Source of the DNA: Thauera aromatica K172
Lineage (GTDB): Bacteria; Pseudomonadota; Gammaproteobacteria; Burkholderiales; Rhodocyclaceae
Length of the DNA: 64,000 bases
Reading direction: 5' to 3'
NCBI RefSeq assembly: GCF_003030465.1
Contig: NZ_CP028339.1
Span: forward strand, 1,736,001-1,800,000
Within the stretch, counting starts at the first letter, position 1. Every line of letters begins with the position of its first letter. Made by a program: the position numbers and the translations under genes. Positions 17,294 through 26,926 of the stretch are shown one piece after another. Under the pieces are notes generated by a model. The model saw only the letters and a program-made list of their open reading frames with translations, made no database searches and was not told the origin of the DNA.

Positions 17294-18496
17294 TCAGCAC
17301 AGCGGGGATAGGCGGGGCTGGCGGCTGCGGCGCAGCAGCACCAGCACCGCCGCGGCAAGGACGACCTCGATCGCGCCGATGGCGGCGAACACCGCCGGAT
17401 AAGGCGCACCCAGCCACAGCGAGAAGGCGGCCAGCAGGCCGCTGCTGAGCAGCGGTCCGGCGGCGAAACCGAGGGAGCCGGCCATGTTGAAAGCGGCCAG
17501 CGCGCTGGCGCGGCAGTCGTCGCCGCCGTAGTGGGTGGCGAGCACCAGCGAAGGGGCGTACATCAGTGCGGCGATCAGCCCGCCTGCGGCCATCGCCGGC
17601 ACGATCAAGGTGCCCGGGAGGACGCCGAGGACGGCGAGGAAAACCCCGTACAGCATGCTGCCGCCGATCATCATTGCCATCGGATCCCAGTGCCGCGACA
17701 GGCGGCCGGCGGGGTAGGTCAGGATCGAGAACGGGATCAGGAAGGCCGCCATCGCGCCGCCGATCTGGCGGGCATCGAAGCCGATCACCAGGCCGAGGTA
17801 GAGCGACAGCGTGGACACGATGAAGCCCACCGTCAGCCGGTCGACGAAGGAGAAGGCGAGCGGAATCAGCAGCGCCCGGCGGCCGCGCAGGGTGGTGAGG
17901 ATGTCCGCGATCGACAGGCGCGCGCGCGTGCCGGCGGTGTCCGCCAGGCCGAGGTAGCCCAGCGCCGCGAGCGCCAGTGACAGCAGGCCGCCCCCGAGCG
18001 GCACCCACAACGGCTCGATGCCGCCGACCACTCCGCCCAGCGGTGCGCCGCTGGCCACGCCCAGGCTGATCGAGGCGCCGACCGCGCCCATGCGCGCGCC
18101 GAGCCCGCCCCGGCCGACGTGGTCGGCTCCCAGCGCCATCAGCAGCGACAGCGCCGACATGTGGGCGAAGCCTTCGACCAGGCGCAGCGCGAGCAGGACG
18201 GCGTAGCTGTCGGCGTGGCGGTAGGCCCAGGCGATGCCGAGCAGGCTCAGCCCGTTGACCGCCAGCGCCGCCACCGCCAGCGTCCGGCGGCGCCCCAGGC
18301 GGTCGGACAGCAGCCCGGCGAGGGGTGCGCCGAGCAGCGCGCCGACCATGTTGATCGACATGAACAGATGGCTGGCAAACTGGCCGAGGCCGGGAAAGCG
18401 CTGCACGGTGAAATCGGACAGCACCGGCACCATCGCGGTGACCGGCAGCATCAGACCGTAGAGCAGCAGCAGCGGGAGCAGGCGAGGGCCGATCAT
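17294..18496 (-). CDS. MFS transporter
   Basis: 400-residue major facilitator with about 12 membrane spans. The loop 2-3 motif A is present as GLLSDRLGRRRTL, and the matching loop in the second half reads PAGRLSRHWDP. No substrate can be assigned. It is convergent with nnrS (12 nt between stops), so it is probably a separate unit. No strong ribosome site is seen before the ATG at 18496. Confidence 0.85.
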   Translation of the reverse strand: MIGPRLLPLLLLYGLMLPVTAMVPVLSDFTVQRFPGLGQFASHLFMSINMVGALLGAPLAGLLSDRLGRRRTLAVAALAVNGLSLLGIAWAYRHADSYAVLLALRLVEGFAHMSALSLLMALGADHVGRGGLGARMGAVGASISLGVASGAPLGGVVGGIEPLWVPLGGGLLSLALAALGYLGLADTAGTRARLSIADILTTLRGRRALLIPLAFSFVDRLTVGFIVSTLSLYLGLVIGFDARQIGGAMAAFLIPFSILTYPAGRLSRHWDPMAMMIGGSMLYGVFLAVLGVLPGTLIVPAMAAGGLIAALMYAPSLVLATHYGGDDCRASALAAFNMAGSLGFAAGPLLSSGLLAAFSLWLGAPYPAVFAAIGAIEVVLAAAVLVLLRRSRQPRLSPLC

Positions 18497-18712
18497 GGGG
18501 GGCGTTCGGGCAAGCCGATGCGGGCAAGTGGGGACGACACCGGAATCATACGTTGGCAGCGGGGCCGGATGGCAAGCTCCGTTGTTCCGTCTGCGCTGCG
18601 GAGCGATCCCGTGGGGACGCCGCGGCCGGCCCGGAAGGCATCGCTTCAGCGGGAGAAGAGCTCCTGGCCGGGGCGGACGAACCGTTCCCGGATCCGCGCG
18701 CTGGAAAAATGA

Positions 18713-18747
18713 AAAGGCGCTGATCCTTTGATGGAGTCAGCGCCTTT
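18713..18747 (-). terminator. Intrinsic terminator after the tRNA-Arg pair
   Basis: On the minus strand AAAGGCGCTGA pairs perfectly with TCAGCGCCTTT across a 13-nt loop, followed by TTCATTTTTCC. It sits just past the 3' end of the first-listed tRNA-Arg and closes the minus-strand tRNA unit. Confidence 0.88.
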
Positions 18748-18754
18748 CTGTGTC

Positions 18755-18831
18755 TGGCGCGCCCGGAAGGATTCGAACCTCCTACCCCCTGGTTCGTAGC
18801 CAGGTACTCTATCCAGATGAGCTACGGGCGC
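18755..18831 (-). tRNA. tRNA-Arg(ACG), promoter-distal copy
   Basis: 77-nt cloverleaf with acceptor GCGCCCG/CGGGCGC, anticodon ACG in CCTGGCTACGAACCAGG, T arm GAGGTTCGAATCCTT and an encoded CCA. Identical to the copy at 18874-18950. Confidence 0.97.
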
Positions 18832-18873
18832 GTTGCCGAAATCGTTTAGAGCCCGATATCGGAAGGCTGTGTC

Positions 18874-18950
18874 TGGCGCGCCCGGAAGGATTCGAACCTC
18901 CTACCCCCTGGTTCGTAGCCAGGTACTCTATCCAGATGAGCTACGGGCGC
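18874..18950 (-). tRNA. tRNA-Arg(ACG), promoter-proximal copy
   Basis: Identical 77-nt sequence to the copy at 18755-18831, with an encoded CCA. The identity continues a few bases into the 3' flank (TGTGTC side), consistent with a recent tandem duplication or gene conversion. A promoter lies at 18978-19005. Confidence 0.97.
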
Positions 18951-18977
18951 TTTTTGCTGCGACTGCGAAGGAGCGGG

Positions 18978-19005
18978 ATTATAGCGTTTAATTCCGCTTT
19001 TTCAA
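18978..19005 (-). promoter_or_regulatory. Promoter of the tRNA-Arg pair
   Basis: On the minus strand TTGAAA (19000-19005) and TATAAT (18978-18983) are separated by 16 bp, placed about 28 nt upstream of the 5' end of the proximal tRNA-Arg. A good sigma-70 match between tRNA-Ser and tRNA-Arg, so the Arg genes have their own promoter. Confidence 0.82.
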
Positions 19006-19011
19006 CAAAAT

Positions 19012-19101
<90 letters not shown>

Positions 19102-19115
19102 GCTCGAAGGTCGGC

Positions 19116-19143
19116 ATTATAGTGAATTCACCGAAAATGTGAA
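19116..19143 (-). promoter_or_regulatory. Promoter of tRNA-Ser(CGA)
   Basis: On the minus strand TTCACA (19138-19143) and a perfect TATAAT (19116-19121) with a 16-bp spacer, 15 nt from the tRNA 5' end. Confidence 0.82.
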
Positions 19144-19205
19144 CGCTTATTTGCCGCCGCCCGAAAAATCATGCCGGGTGGTGCGCTGCCCCGGCCGGGG
19201 GCGGG

Positions 19206-19556
19206 TCAGGCGTTGCCGGGCAGCATTTCCTCGTAGGCGCGGACCGCTTCGGCGGCGTACATCAGGGCCGGGCCGCCCCCCATGTAGGTGCATACGCCGA
19301 GGGTTTCCATGATCTGCTCGCGGCTGGCGCCGAGGCGGATCAGCGCCTTGATGTGAAAGCCGACGCAGGCGTCGCAGCGCTGGGTCACGGCGATGGCGAG
19401 CGCGATCAGTTCCTTGTGCAGCTCGTCGAGGGCGCCGTCCTGCAGCGAGCTTTTCGCCATCGCACCGAAACCGGCCATGGTCTGGGGGATTTCCCGGCGC
19501 AGCGTGCCGAGGGCTTTGGAAACGTCGGAAGTGATCTGGACGAAGGATTTGGACAT
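19206..19556 (-). CDS. Carboxymuconolactone decarboxylase / AhpD-like protein
   Basis: 116-residue alpha-helical protein of the AhpD/CMD family. The redox motif is complete: an upstream Glu ([10 protein letters not shown]), then Cys-x2-Cys-x3-His in [14 protein letters not shown], the pattern of AhpD-like peroxidase partners. Followed by [23 protein letters not shown]. Probably a small cytoplasmic thiol peroxidase-type enzyme; a decarboxylase role is unlikely given the CxxC. Gene stands between tRNA-Ser and folE2. Confidence 0.88.
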   Translation of the reverse strand: MSKSFVQITSDVSKALGTLRREIPQTMAGFGAMAKSSLQDGALDELHKELIALAIAVTQRCDACVGFHIKALIRLGASREQIMETLGVCTYMGGGPALMYAAEAVRAYEEMLPGNA

Positions 19557-19688
19557 CGTGGCGGTTCCGTATTTAAGGAAACGCTTATTTTACGATGTCC
19601 CGCGCGCCGCTGCCATCCCGGGCGGTCGTGCGGGTGACCGGATGGGCGGCCGCGGGCCGCCACCGCCGCTGCGGCAGCGGGGCGCCGT

Positions 19689-20498
19689 TCACGCCGCGCT
19701 GCGCTTGTCGCGCTCGATCAGGGCATAGGCCGAATGGTTGTGAATCGACTCGAAGTTTTCCGATTCGACGACGTAGGCGTCGATACGCGTTTCCTGATCG
19801 AGGCTGGCGGCGAGGTCGCGGACCATGTCTTCGACGAACTTGGGGTTGTCGTAGGCGCGTTCGGTGACCCATTTTTCGTCGGGGCGCTTGAGCAGGCCGA
19901 AGAGCTCGCAGGAAGCCTGGTTTTCGACCAGCTGCACCAGGTCTTCGATCCACAGGTGGTCGTTGAGCACGGCGGTGACGGTGACGTGGGAACGCTGGTT
20001 GTGCGCGCCGTAGGCGGAGATCTTCTTCGAGCACGGGCACAGGCTGGTTACCGGCACCACCACCTTGATGGTGAATTCGTAGTGCCCGTCGTCGCGGATC
20101 GAGCCGATGAAGCAGACTTCGTAATCCATCAGGCTCTGCACGCCGGATACCGGCGCGGTCTTGTTGATGAAGTAAGGGAAGCTCATCTCGACATGGCCGG
20201 CTTCGGCTTCGAGGCGCTCGACCATCGCGCGCAACATCGGCTCGAAGGATTCGACCGAGATTTCGCGCTCGTTGCCGTTGAGGATGTCGACGAAGCGCGA
20301 CATGTGGGTGCCCTTGAAGTTGTGCGGCAGCCCGACGTACATGTTGAAGCTCGCCACCGTATGCTGCACGCCGCCGCATTTGTCGGCGACTTTGACCGGG
20401 TGGCGGATCGACTTGATGCCGACCTTGTTGATCGCGATCCGGCGGCTGTCCGCGCTGTTCTGTACGTCGGGGATGGCGTGGTCGGTGGGGGCGTTCAT
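19689..20498 (-). CDS. folE2: GTP cyclohydrolase FolE2 (type IB)
   Basis: Makes 7,8-dihydroneopterin triphosphate from GTP, the first step of folate and queuosine precursor synthesis. 269 residues with the FolE2 features: [49 protein letters not shown] (the conserved Cys of the active site) and [11 protein letters not shown]. The ATG at 20498 follows GCAGAG; an ATG 33 nt further up is possible. FolE2 can work with metals other than zinc, so it often serves under zinc limitation; no Zur site is evident here. Confidence 0.95.
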   Translation of the reverse strand: MNAPTDHAIPDVQNSADSRRIAINKVGIKSIRHPVKVADKCGGVQHTVASFNMYVGLPHNFKGTHMSRFVDILNGNEREISVESFEPMLRAMVERLEAEAGHVEMSFPYFINKTAPVSGVQSLMDYEVCFIGSIRDDGHYEFTIKVVVPVTSLCPCSKKISAYGAHNQRSHVTVTAVLNDHLWIEDLVQLVENQASCELFGLLKRPDEKWVTERAYDNPKFVEDMVRDLAASLDQETRIDAYVVESENFESIHNHSAYALIERDKRSAA

Positions 20499-20649
20499 GT
20501 CGGTTCTCTGCGGGTTGGGGGCGTCGTGCAATCGAGTTGCACTAACTTGGAATGGTAGCTTTCCCGACCAATCCGCTCAACTTCTTCGGGGGTGGCGACG
20601 GCGGAAGGCGTTCGCGCCCGCGGAGGCGGGCGGCGAAGGGGAAAGGCGC

Positions 20650-22506
20650 TCAGCGCGGATCGATGCGCGCGATGCTGGCGAGGATGCCGGCCTTGTCGAG
20701 GCCGACGGAGGCGAGCAGGCGGGCCTGGTCGCCATGGTCGATGAAGTGGTCGGGCAGGCCCAGGCGGAGCATGCGCGGGCGGGCCTCGAGGCCGTCGACG
20801 ATGCGCGCCACTTCGGCGCCGACGCCGCCGACGACGGCGTTTTCCTCGAGGGTCACGAGCACGTCGTGGTCGGCGGCGAGGGCGGCGACCAGCGCTTCGT
20901 CGAGCGGCTTGACGAAGCGCATGTTGGCCACCGTGGCGTCGATCTCCTCGGCCACCTCGCGGGCGACGCCGACCATGCTGCCGAAGGCGAGCAGGGCGAT
21001 GCGCGTGCCGCTGCGCAGCACTTCACCCTTGCCGATCGGCAGAGCGGTCATTTCCGCGGCCGGCGTCACCCCGCTGCCACCGCCGCGCGGGTAGCGCACC
21101 GCGCTCGGGCCTTCGTGGCGCACCGCGGTGTACAGCATCTGGCGGCATTCGTTTTCATCGGCCGGAGCCATCACCACCATGTTGGGGATGCAGGTCAGAT
21201 AGGACAGGTCGAAGGCGCCGTGGTGGGTCGCACCGTCGGCCCCGACCAGGCCGCCGCGGTCGATGGCGAACACCACCTGCAGGTTCTGCAGGGCGACGTC
21301 GTGGATCAGCTGATCGTAGGCGCGCTGGAGGAAGGTGGAATAGATCGCCACCACCGGCACCAGGCCTTCGCAGGCGAGGCCGGCGGCGAACGTGACCGCA
21401 TGCTGTTCGGCGATGCCGACGTCGAAGTAACGCTCGGGGTATTCCTGGGCGAAGCGCACCAGGCCTGAGCCTTCGCGCATCGCCGGAGTGATGCCGACGA
21501 TGCGCGGGTCGATTTTCGCCATGTCGCACAGCCAGTCGCCGAACACCTGGGTGTAGGTGAGCGTGCTGCTTCCCTTGGCGGCCTGGATGCCGGCGGTGTG
21601 GTCGAACTTGGAGACGCCGTGATACAGGATCGGATCGGCTTCGGCGAGTTTGTAACCCTGGCCCTTGCGGGTGATCACGTGCAGGAACTGCGGCCCTTTC
21701 AGTTTCTTCAGGTTGTTCAGGGTGGGAATCAGCGCGTCGAGGTCGTGGCCGTCGATCGGGCCGTAGTAGCGGAAGCCGAACTCCTCGAACAGGGTGCCCG
21801 GGCTGATCATGCCCTTGGCGTACTCCTCGACCTTGCGCGCGAGTTCGGCCACCGGCGGGGCCATGCCCAGCACTTTTTCGCCGACGCGGCGCGCGGTGTT
21901 GTAGGTCGAGCCCGACAGCATCCGCGCGAGGATCTTGGTGAGCGCGCCGACCGGCGGCGAGATCGACATCTCGTTGTCGTTGAGGACGACCAGGAGGTTG
22001 AGGTCTTCCATGTCGCCGGCGTTGTTGAGGGCCTCGAACGCCATTCCTGCCGACATCGCGCCGTCGCCGATCACGGCGATCGCATGGCGCTCCTCCTTGC
22101 GTGCGCGGGCGGCGACGGCCATGCCCAGCGCCGCCGAGATCGACGTCGACGAATGGGCCGTGCCGAAGGTGTCGTACTCGCTCTCGCAGCGCCGCGGGAA
22201 GCCGGAAATGCCGCCCCAGTGGCGCAGCTTGCCCATCGCCTCGCGACGTCCGGTGAGGACCTTGTGGCCGTAAGTCTGGTGGCCGACATCCCACACGATG
22301 CGGTCGTGCGGCGTGTTGAAGACGTGGTGGAGGGCGATCGTGAGCTCGACCGTGCCGAGGTTGGAGGACAGGTGGCCACCGGTCTTCGAGACCGATTCGA
22401 TCAGGAAGGCCCGCAGCTCGTTGGCGATCGTCGCCAGCTCGTGGCGGTCGCGCGTGCGCAGATCGGCGGGCTTGGCGATGCGTTCCAGGTTGGGGTAGGG
22501 AGCCAT
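20650..22506 (-). CDS. dxs: 1-deoxy-D-xylulose-5-phosphate synthase
   Basis: Thiamine-diphosphate enzyme that condenses pyruvate and glyceraldehyde-3-phosphate, the first step of the MEP isoprenoid pathway. 618 residues, the normal length. Visible motifs: [36 protein letters not shown], the ThDP motif [18 protein letters not shown] ... LNDNEMSI, and the transketolase-like domain with [17 protein letters not shown]. Third gene of the operon xseB-ispA-dxs, 66 nt after ispA. Confidence 0.97.
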   Translation of the reverse strand: MAPYPNLERIAKPADLRTRDRHELATIANELRAFLIESVSKTGGHLSSNLGTVELTIALHHVFNTPHDRIVWDVGHQTYGHKVLTGRREAMGKLRHWGGISGFPRRCESEYDTFGTAHSSTSISAALGMAVAARARKEERHAIAVIGDGAMSAGMAFEALNNAGDMEDLNLLVVLNDNEMSISPPVGALTKILARMLSGSTYNTARRVGEKVLGMAPPVAELARKVEEYAKGMISPGTLFEEFGFRYYGPIDGHDLDALIPTLNNLKKLKGPQFLHVITRKGQGYKLAEADPILYHGVSKFDHTAGIQAAKGSSTLTYTQVFGDWLCDMAKIDPRIVGITPAMREGSGLVRFAQEYPERYFDVGIAEQHAVTFAAGLACEGLVPVVAIYSTFLQRAYDQLIHDVALQNLQVVFAIDRGGLVGADGATHHGAFDLSYLTCIPNMVVMAPADENECRQMLYTAVRHEGPSAVRYPRGGGSGVTPAAEMTALPIGKGEVLRSGTRIALLAFGSMVGVAREVAEEIDATVANMRFVKPLDEALVAALAADHDVLVTLEENAVVGGVGAEVARIVDGLEARPRMLRLGLPDHFIDHGDQARLLASVGLDKAGILASIARIDPR

Positions 22507-22572
22507 TGGCGGTCCGGGGTCAGTGCTTCTGTTCGGTGGGCTGCAGGTGCAGAACCGTGAATGCGGCAGAAC

Positions 22573-23481
22573 TCAGAAGGCGCGATGCACGATGTAGTCG
22601 GCGAGGGCGCCGAGGCGGGCGGCCCGCGCGCCGAAGGGGGCGAGCGTGGCCCGGGCGTCGACGAGCATCTCTTCGGCCAGACGACGGGCGTCGGTCAGGC
22701 CGAGCAGGCTGACGTAGGTCGGCTTGTTCTGCTCGGCGTCCTTGCCGGCGGTCTTGCCCAGGGTGGCGGTGTCGGCTTCGGCGTCGAGGATGTCGTCGAC
22801 GACCTGGAACAGCAGGCCGACAACTTTTGCGTAGTGGTCGAGGCGCTCCAGCTCGTCGGCGCCGAGGCCGTGCCCGCAATGGGCTCCGAGCAGCACGGCG
22901 GCGCGGATCAGGGCGCCGGTCTTGTGGATGTGCATGAGTTCGAGCTCGGCGCGGCCGAGCTGGCGGCCGACTGCGGCCAGGTCGATGGCCTGGCCGCCGG
23001 CCATGCCGCGCGAACCGGCGGCGGCGGCGAGCCGGGCGAGCATCGCGAGCTGGGCCGCGGGCGCGTCGCAGATCGGCGTCTCGGCCAGGACCTGGAAGGC
23101 GAGGGCCTGCAGGGCATCGCCGACCAGAAGCGCGGTAGCCTCGTCGTACTCGACATGGACGGTGGGCTTGCCGCGGCGCAGCACGTCATCGTCCATGCAC
23201 GGCATGTCGTCATGGACCAGCGAGTAGGCGTGGATCAGCTCGACGGCACAGGCGGCGCGGTCGACGTTGCCGGGAGCGGCCCCGGCGAGCTCGCCGGCCG
23301 CGTGGGCGAGCAGCGGGCGCACGCGTTTGCCGCCACCGAGCACGGCGTAGCGCATCGCTGCGTGCAGGCGCTCGGGGGTAATCGACGGCTCGGGCAACAA
23401 GGCGGCGAGCGCGGTTTCGGTGCGCTGCTGGATATGCCTCATCCAGTCGGCAAACGTCGGGCTGCGGTCGGGGTCGTTCAT
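22573..23481 (-). CDS. ispA: (2E,6E)-farnesyl diphosphate synthase
   Basis: Short-chain polyprenyl synthase that builds geranyl and farnesyl diphosphate. 302 residues. The first Asp-rich motif is DDMPCMDDD, preceded by ELIHAYSLVH; the second is DDILD in LLFQVVDDILDAEA. GGGKRVRP is the substrate-binding loop. The start overlaps the xseB stop as ATGA (4 nt), indicating translational coupling. Confidence 0.96.
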   Translation of the reverse strand: MNDPDRSPTFADWMRHIQQRTETALAALLPEPSITPERLHAAMRYAVLGGGKRVRPLLAHAAGELAGAAPGNVDRAACAVELIHAYSLVHDDMPCMDDDVLRRGKPTVHVEYDEATALLVGDALQALAFQVLAETPICDAPAAQLAMLARLAAAAGSRGMAGGQAIDLAAVGRQLGRAELELMHIHKTGALIRAAVLLGAHCGHGLGADELERLDHYAKVVGLLFQVVDDILDAEADTATLGKTAGKDAEQNKPTYVSLLGLTDARRLAEEMLVDARATLAPFGARAARLGALADYIVHRAF

Positions 23482-23738
23482 GCGCCTTCTCCTTCTTCGC
23501 TGTCGCGCCGGCCTTCGGGCTGGAAATCCGACAGGCCGCCCCCCTCGAGCATTTTCACGCGTTGTTCGGCATCGCCGAGGGTGGTCTGGCAGTATCGCAG
23601 CAGCTGCGTGCCGCGCTGGTAGCGCGCGAGCGCGTCTTCGAGTGCGAGCGTGCCCGCTTCCATTTCCTGGACGATGCTCTCCAGCTCGGAAACCGCGGCT
23701 TCGAAGGACTTCGGGGAAGAGGACGCCGACTTTGGCAT
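23478..23738 (-). CDS. xseB: Exodeoxyribonuclease VII small subunit
   Basis: 86 residues starting MPKSASSSPKSFEAAVSELE, with the family core SELESIVQEMEAGTLALEDAL and YQRGTQLLRYCQTTLGDAEQRV. Partner of XseA (not in the window) in single-strand exonuclease VII. The frame is open upstream to 23885 but the conserved family start is the ATG at 23738. First gene of the xseB-ispA-dxs operon. Confidence 0.93.
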   Translation of the reverse strand: MPKSASSSPKSFEAAVSELESIVQEMEAGTLALEDALARYQRGTQLLRYCQTTLGDAEQRVKMLEGGGLSDFQPEGRRDSEEGEGA

Positions 23739-23865
23739 GGATCGATATCTGGCGCGGTAAAGGCGGAAAAATAACCGAAGGCGGGTCTGGCGGTCAAACG
23801 GGCGCTGTCTTAAACTAGCCTGTTTATTTTTCCGGATATCTTGTCCGCGCGAGGAGGAGTCGGGA

Positions 23866-24993
23866 ATGGCCGACATCGGCGCCAAGGGGCAACTGGCGCA
23901 GGCTGTTTCGCAGCTGCCTGTTTCCTGGTACTTCGACGAAAAGATCTTCGAGCAGGAAAAGAAGCTGCTGTTCGATGCCGGCCCGGGCTATACCGGTCAT
24001 GAGCAGATGGTTCCCGAAATCGGCAGCTACCGCTCGCTCGAATGGCTGGACCATTCGAAGCTGCTGGTCCGCACCGAGGCCGGCGTGCACCGGATGTCGA
24101 ACGTCTGCCGCCATCGCCAGGCGATCATGCTGCAGGGCAGCGGCCAGACGGCGCGCGTGACCTGTCCGGTCCATCGCTGGAACTACGACCTGGAGGGGAC
24201 GCTGGTCGGTGCGCCGCACTTCCGCGAAAACCCTTGCCTGAACCTGCGCCGCGACCCGCTCGAAAGCTGGCATGGCCTGCTGTTCAAGGGGCCGCGCTCG
24301 CCCAATGCCGACCTGGCCGGCATGCAGATGGCGCCGGCGCTCGATTTCTCCGGCTTCAAGCTCGACCGGGTGGAGATCCACCGCTGCAATTACAACTGGA
24401 AGACCTTCATCGAGATCTATCTGGAGGACTACCACGTCGTCCCCTTCCACCCCGGGCTGGGACGCTTCGTCACCTGCCGGGACCTGAGCTGGCAGTTCGG
24501 CGACTGGTATTCGGTCCAGCGCGTCGGTCTCGGATCGCTGGCCAAGCCCGGCTCTGCCGCCTATGCCCGCTGGCACGAAGCGGTGCTCGCCCGCTACGGC
24601 GACAGGACGCCCGAGCACGGCGCGATCTGGCTCACCTACTACCCCAACGTCATGGTCGAGTGGTATCCCCAGGTGCTGGTGGTGAGCACGCTGGTGCCGA
24701 CCGCGGTGGACAAGACCACCAACGTCGTCGAGTTCTACTACCCGGAAGACCTTGTCGCGTCGGGGCGCGCGTTCATCGAGGCCGAGCAGGCGGCCTACAT
24801 GGAAACCGCGATCGAGGACGACGAGATCGGCGAGCGCATGGACCGCGGGCGCCGGGCGCTGCTCGAGGAAGGGCGCAACGAGATCGGCCCGTACCAGTCA
24901 CCCTATGAAGACGGGATGAAGCACTTCCACCAGTTCTACCGCCGGATCATGGCGCCGCACATCGGCGGCAGCGGCAGCGCGGCGCAGGAGTGA
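23866..24993 (+). CDS. Rieske non-heme iron oxygenase, alpha-subunit type
   Basis: 375-residue aromatic-ring-hydroxylating-dioxygenase-like protein. The Rieske [2Fe-2S] ligands are in NVCRHRQ (Cys-x-His) and TCPVHRWNYD (Cys-x2-His). The mononuclear iron site follows in EIYLEDYHVVPFHPG, with the bridging Asp before His-x4-His. A good ribosome site (GAGGAGG) precedes the ATG at 23866. There is no beta subunit, ferredoxin or reductase gene beside it, so the true substrate and electron partner are unknown. Divergent from xseB with 127 nt between starts. Confidence 0.9.
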   Translation: MADIGAKGQLAQAVSQLPVSWYFDEKIFEQEKKLLFDAGPGYTGHEQMVPEIGSYRSLEWLDHSKLLVRTEAGVHRMSNVCRHRQAIMLQGSGQTARVTCPVHRWNYDLEGTLVGAPHFRENPCLNLRRDPLESWHGLLFKGPRSPNADLAGMQMAPALDFSGFKLDRVEIHRCNYNWKTFIEIYLEDYHVVPFHPGLGRFVTCRDLSWQFGDWYSVQRVGLGSLAKPGSAAYARWHEAVLARYGDRTPEHGAIWLTYYPNVMVEWYPQVLVVSTLVPTAVDKTTNVVEFYYPEDLVASGRAFIEAEQAAYMETAIEDDEIGERMDRGRRALLEEGRNEIGPYQSPYEDGMKHFHQFYRRIMAPHIGGSGSAAQE

Positions 24994-25026
24994 GTCCAGG
25001 CCGCGGCCGCTCCGGTCGCGGCGAGC

Positions 25027-25353
25027 TTAGCCCCAGACTTCCGCGGAGACCTTCAGACGCTCGACGGGCTGGTTGCCGAGCAGGTGCTCGTCGATGATCG
25101 TGGCGACGTCCTCGGGCTTCAGCTTCCCGTACATCAGCCCTTCCGGATACACCAGCGCGACCGGGCCGGCGCTACAGGCGCCCAGGCAGCCGGTGCGGGT
25201 GATCGCGAAGCGCCCGAGCAACTCGCGCTCCTTGAGCTGCTGATAGAACGCGCCGGCGACGTCCTTGCCGCCACAGGCGCCGCACGACGGGCGCCCCAGT
25301 TCGGGCGGGTGGATGTGGCTGCAGACGAATACGTGTTTTTCGGGTTTTGCCAT
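25027..25353 (-). CDS. Thioredoxin-like [2Fe-2S] ferredoxin
   Basis: About 108 residues with a thioredoxin-fold ferredoxin pattern: HVFVCSHIHPP, then PSCGACGGKDV, and the C-terminal pair in GCLGACSAGPVALVYPEG. The four ligands are most likely the first Cys, one of the Cys in SCGAC, and the Cys-x3-Cys pair. Two adjacent ATGs exist at 25356 and 25353; AAGGAG is 7 nt from the second, so I take 25353. It lies 126 nt downstream of ispH on the same strand, after an AT-rich gap that may hold its own promoter. Confidence 0.9.
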   Translation of the reverse strand: MAKPEKHVFVCSHIHPPELGRPSCGACGGKDVAGAFYQQLKERELLGRFAITRTGCLGACSAGPVALVYPEGLMYGKLKPEDVATIIDEHLLGNQPVERLKVSAEVWG

Positions 25354-25479
25354 CATGGGCTCCTTCGTGGCTGGTTAATGGGATGAGCTTATGTAAGATC
25401 TCGATATTTTAATCGAATTCTCCCCCGTTCCATACCATCGCGTACGGCCGCAGCAGCCCGTCGCCCGCAGCGGCGGCTC

Positions 25480-26418
25480 TCAGCGCACGTCCTGCAGTTC
25501 CTTCGGCAGCGGGAAGGTCACTTTTTCGGGCACGCCGTCGAGGTTGCGCACCGCCGCGCCGGCGAGCTCGGTGAGGCGCCCGACAACCTCTTCGACGAGT
25601 ATTTCCGGAGCCGAGGCGCCGGCGGTGACGCCGATGCGGCGCTTGCCCTCGAGCCACGCCGGGTCGATGTCGGAGGCGTTGTCCACGAGGTAGGCGGGGA
25701 CGTCGCGCAGGGCGGCGACTTCGCGCAGGCGGTTGGAGTTCGAGCTGTTCTTCGAGCCGACCACGAATACCACGTCGGCCTGCATGGTCATCGCCTTCAC
25801 CGCATCCTGGCGGTTCTGGGTGGCGTAGCAGATGTCGTCCTTCCGCGGGCCGGCGATGTTCGGAAAGCGCGCGCGCAGCGCGCCGACGATCGCCGCGGCG
25901 TCATCCACCGACAGCGTGGTCTGGGTGACATAGGCGAGCCTGTCGGGGTTGGCGACCTGCAAGGCGGCCACGTCCGCCGGCGTTTCGACGAGGTGGATGC
26001 CGCTCTCGATCTGCCCCATCGTGCCTTCCACCTCGGGGTGGCCCTTGTGCCCGATCATGACGATTTCGCGCTCCTGCTCGTGCATGCGGCCGACCTCCAG
26101 ATGGACCTTGGTCACCAGCGGGCAGGTCGCGTTGAACACGCGCAGGCCGCGGCGCCCGGCTTCCTCGCGCACCGCCTGCGAGACACCGTGGGCGGAGAAG
26201 ATCACCGTGTTGCCGGCGGGGACCTCGTCCAGTTCCTCGACGAAGATCGCGCCCTTGCGGCGCAGGTTGTCGACGACGAACTTGTTGTGCACCACTTCGT
26301 GGCGGACGTAGATCGGCGCGCCGAAGCGCTCGAGGGCACGCTCGACGATCTCGATTGCGCGTTCCACGCCGGCGCAAAAACCGCGCGGGTTGGCCAGCAG
26401 GATTTCCTTGTCGCTCAT
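25480..26418 (-). CDS. ispH: 4-hydroxy-3-methylbut-2-enyl diphosphate reductase
   Basis: [4Fe-4S] enzyme for the last MEP-pathway step, giving IPP and DMAPP. 312 residues. The three cluster cysteines are visible in NPRGFCAGV (Cys15), NATCPLVTK (near 99) and [10 protein letters not shown] (near 199). Substrate residues are in [26 protein letters not shown] and [10 protein letters not shown]. It ends the ribF-ileS-lspA-fkpB-ispH run, as in many Proteobacteria. Confidence 0.97.
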   Translation of the reverse strand: MSDKEILLANPRGFCAGVERAIEIVERALERFGAPIYVRHEVVHNKFVVDNLRRKGAIFVEELDEVPAGNTVIFSAHGVSQAVREEAGRRGLRVFNATCPLVTKVHLEVGRMHEQEREIVMIGHKGHPEVEGTMGQIESGIHLVETPADVAALQVANPDRLAYVTQTTLSVDDAAAIVGALRARFPNIAGPRKDDICYATQNRQDAVKAMTMQADVVFVVGSKNSSNSNRLREVAALRDVPAYLVDNASDIDPAWLEGKRRIGVTAGASAPEILVEEVVGRLTELAGAAVRNLDGVPEKVTFPLPKELQDVR

Positions 26419-26476
26419 CGGGGGGCTCCGGGGCAGAAGTGGGACGGTTCGGGCCGGCGGGCCGGCTGCGGCAGCC

Positions 26477-26911
26477 TCAGAGGATGCCGATGACCTCGAC
26501 TTCGAGGCGGATGTGCTTGCCGGCGAGCGGGTGATTGAAGTCGATCAGTGCCGATTGGGCGTCGATTTCGCGCACCAGGCCGGAGTAGCGCGAGCCGTCG
26601 GGGGCGGTGAATTCCATGATGCTCATCGCTTCGATCTCTTCGTCGGGTATGTGTTCGCGCTTGACCCGCTCGACCAGTTCCGTGCGGTGCGGGCCGAACG
26701 CGTTTTCCGGTGTCAGCTCGAACACCTGGCGGGCGCCGGGGGCGAGGCCGAGAAGCAGTTTTTCCATTCCCGGCAGCATCTCGCCGGCGCCCAGCTGCAG
26801 GGTCGCGGGAGTCGCCTCGAAGGTGCTGATCAGCGGCTGGCCGTTGGGCAGGGTGATGCGGTAGTGCAGGGTGACGAGGCTGTTGGCTTCGATGGTCTGG
26901 CTCAAGATCAT
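26477..26911 (-). CDS. fkpB: FKBP-type peptidyl-prolyl isomerase (SlpA-type)
   Basis: 144 residues, a short FKBP of the FkpB/SlyD group: [18 protein letters not shown], then [38 protein letters not shown] in the insert-in-flap region, and [20 protein letters not shown], the FKBP hallmark end. No His-rich metal tail, so FkpB rather than SlyD. Positioned between lspA (15 nt) and ispH (58 nt), the usual order. Confidence 0.92.
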   Translation of the reverse strand: MILSQTIEANSLVTLHYRITLPNGQPLISTFEATPATLQLGAGEMLPGMEKLLLGLAPGARQVFELTPENAFGPHRTELVERVKREHIPDEEIEAMSIMEFTAPDGSRYSGLVREIDAQSALIDFNHPLAGKHIRLEVEVIGIL

Positions 26912-26926
26912 GCTCCGGGTCGGGTC

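Noticed and set aside
18755-18950. Possible CRISPR or mobile repeat
   Set aside because: The repeated units are two intact tRNA-Arg genes with cloverleaf structure and CCA; there are only two and no spacer pattern.
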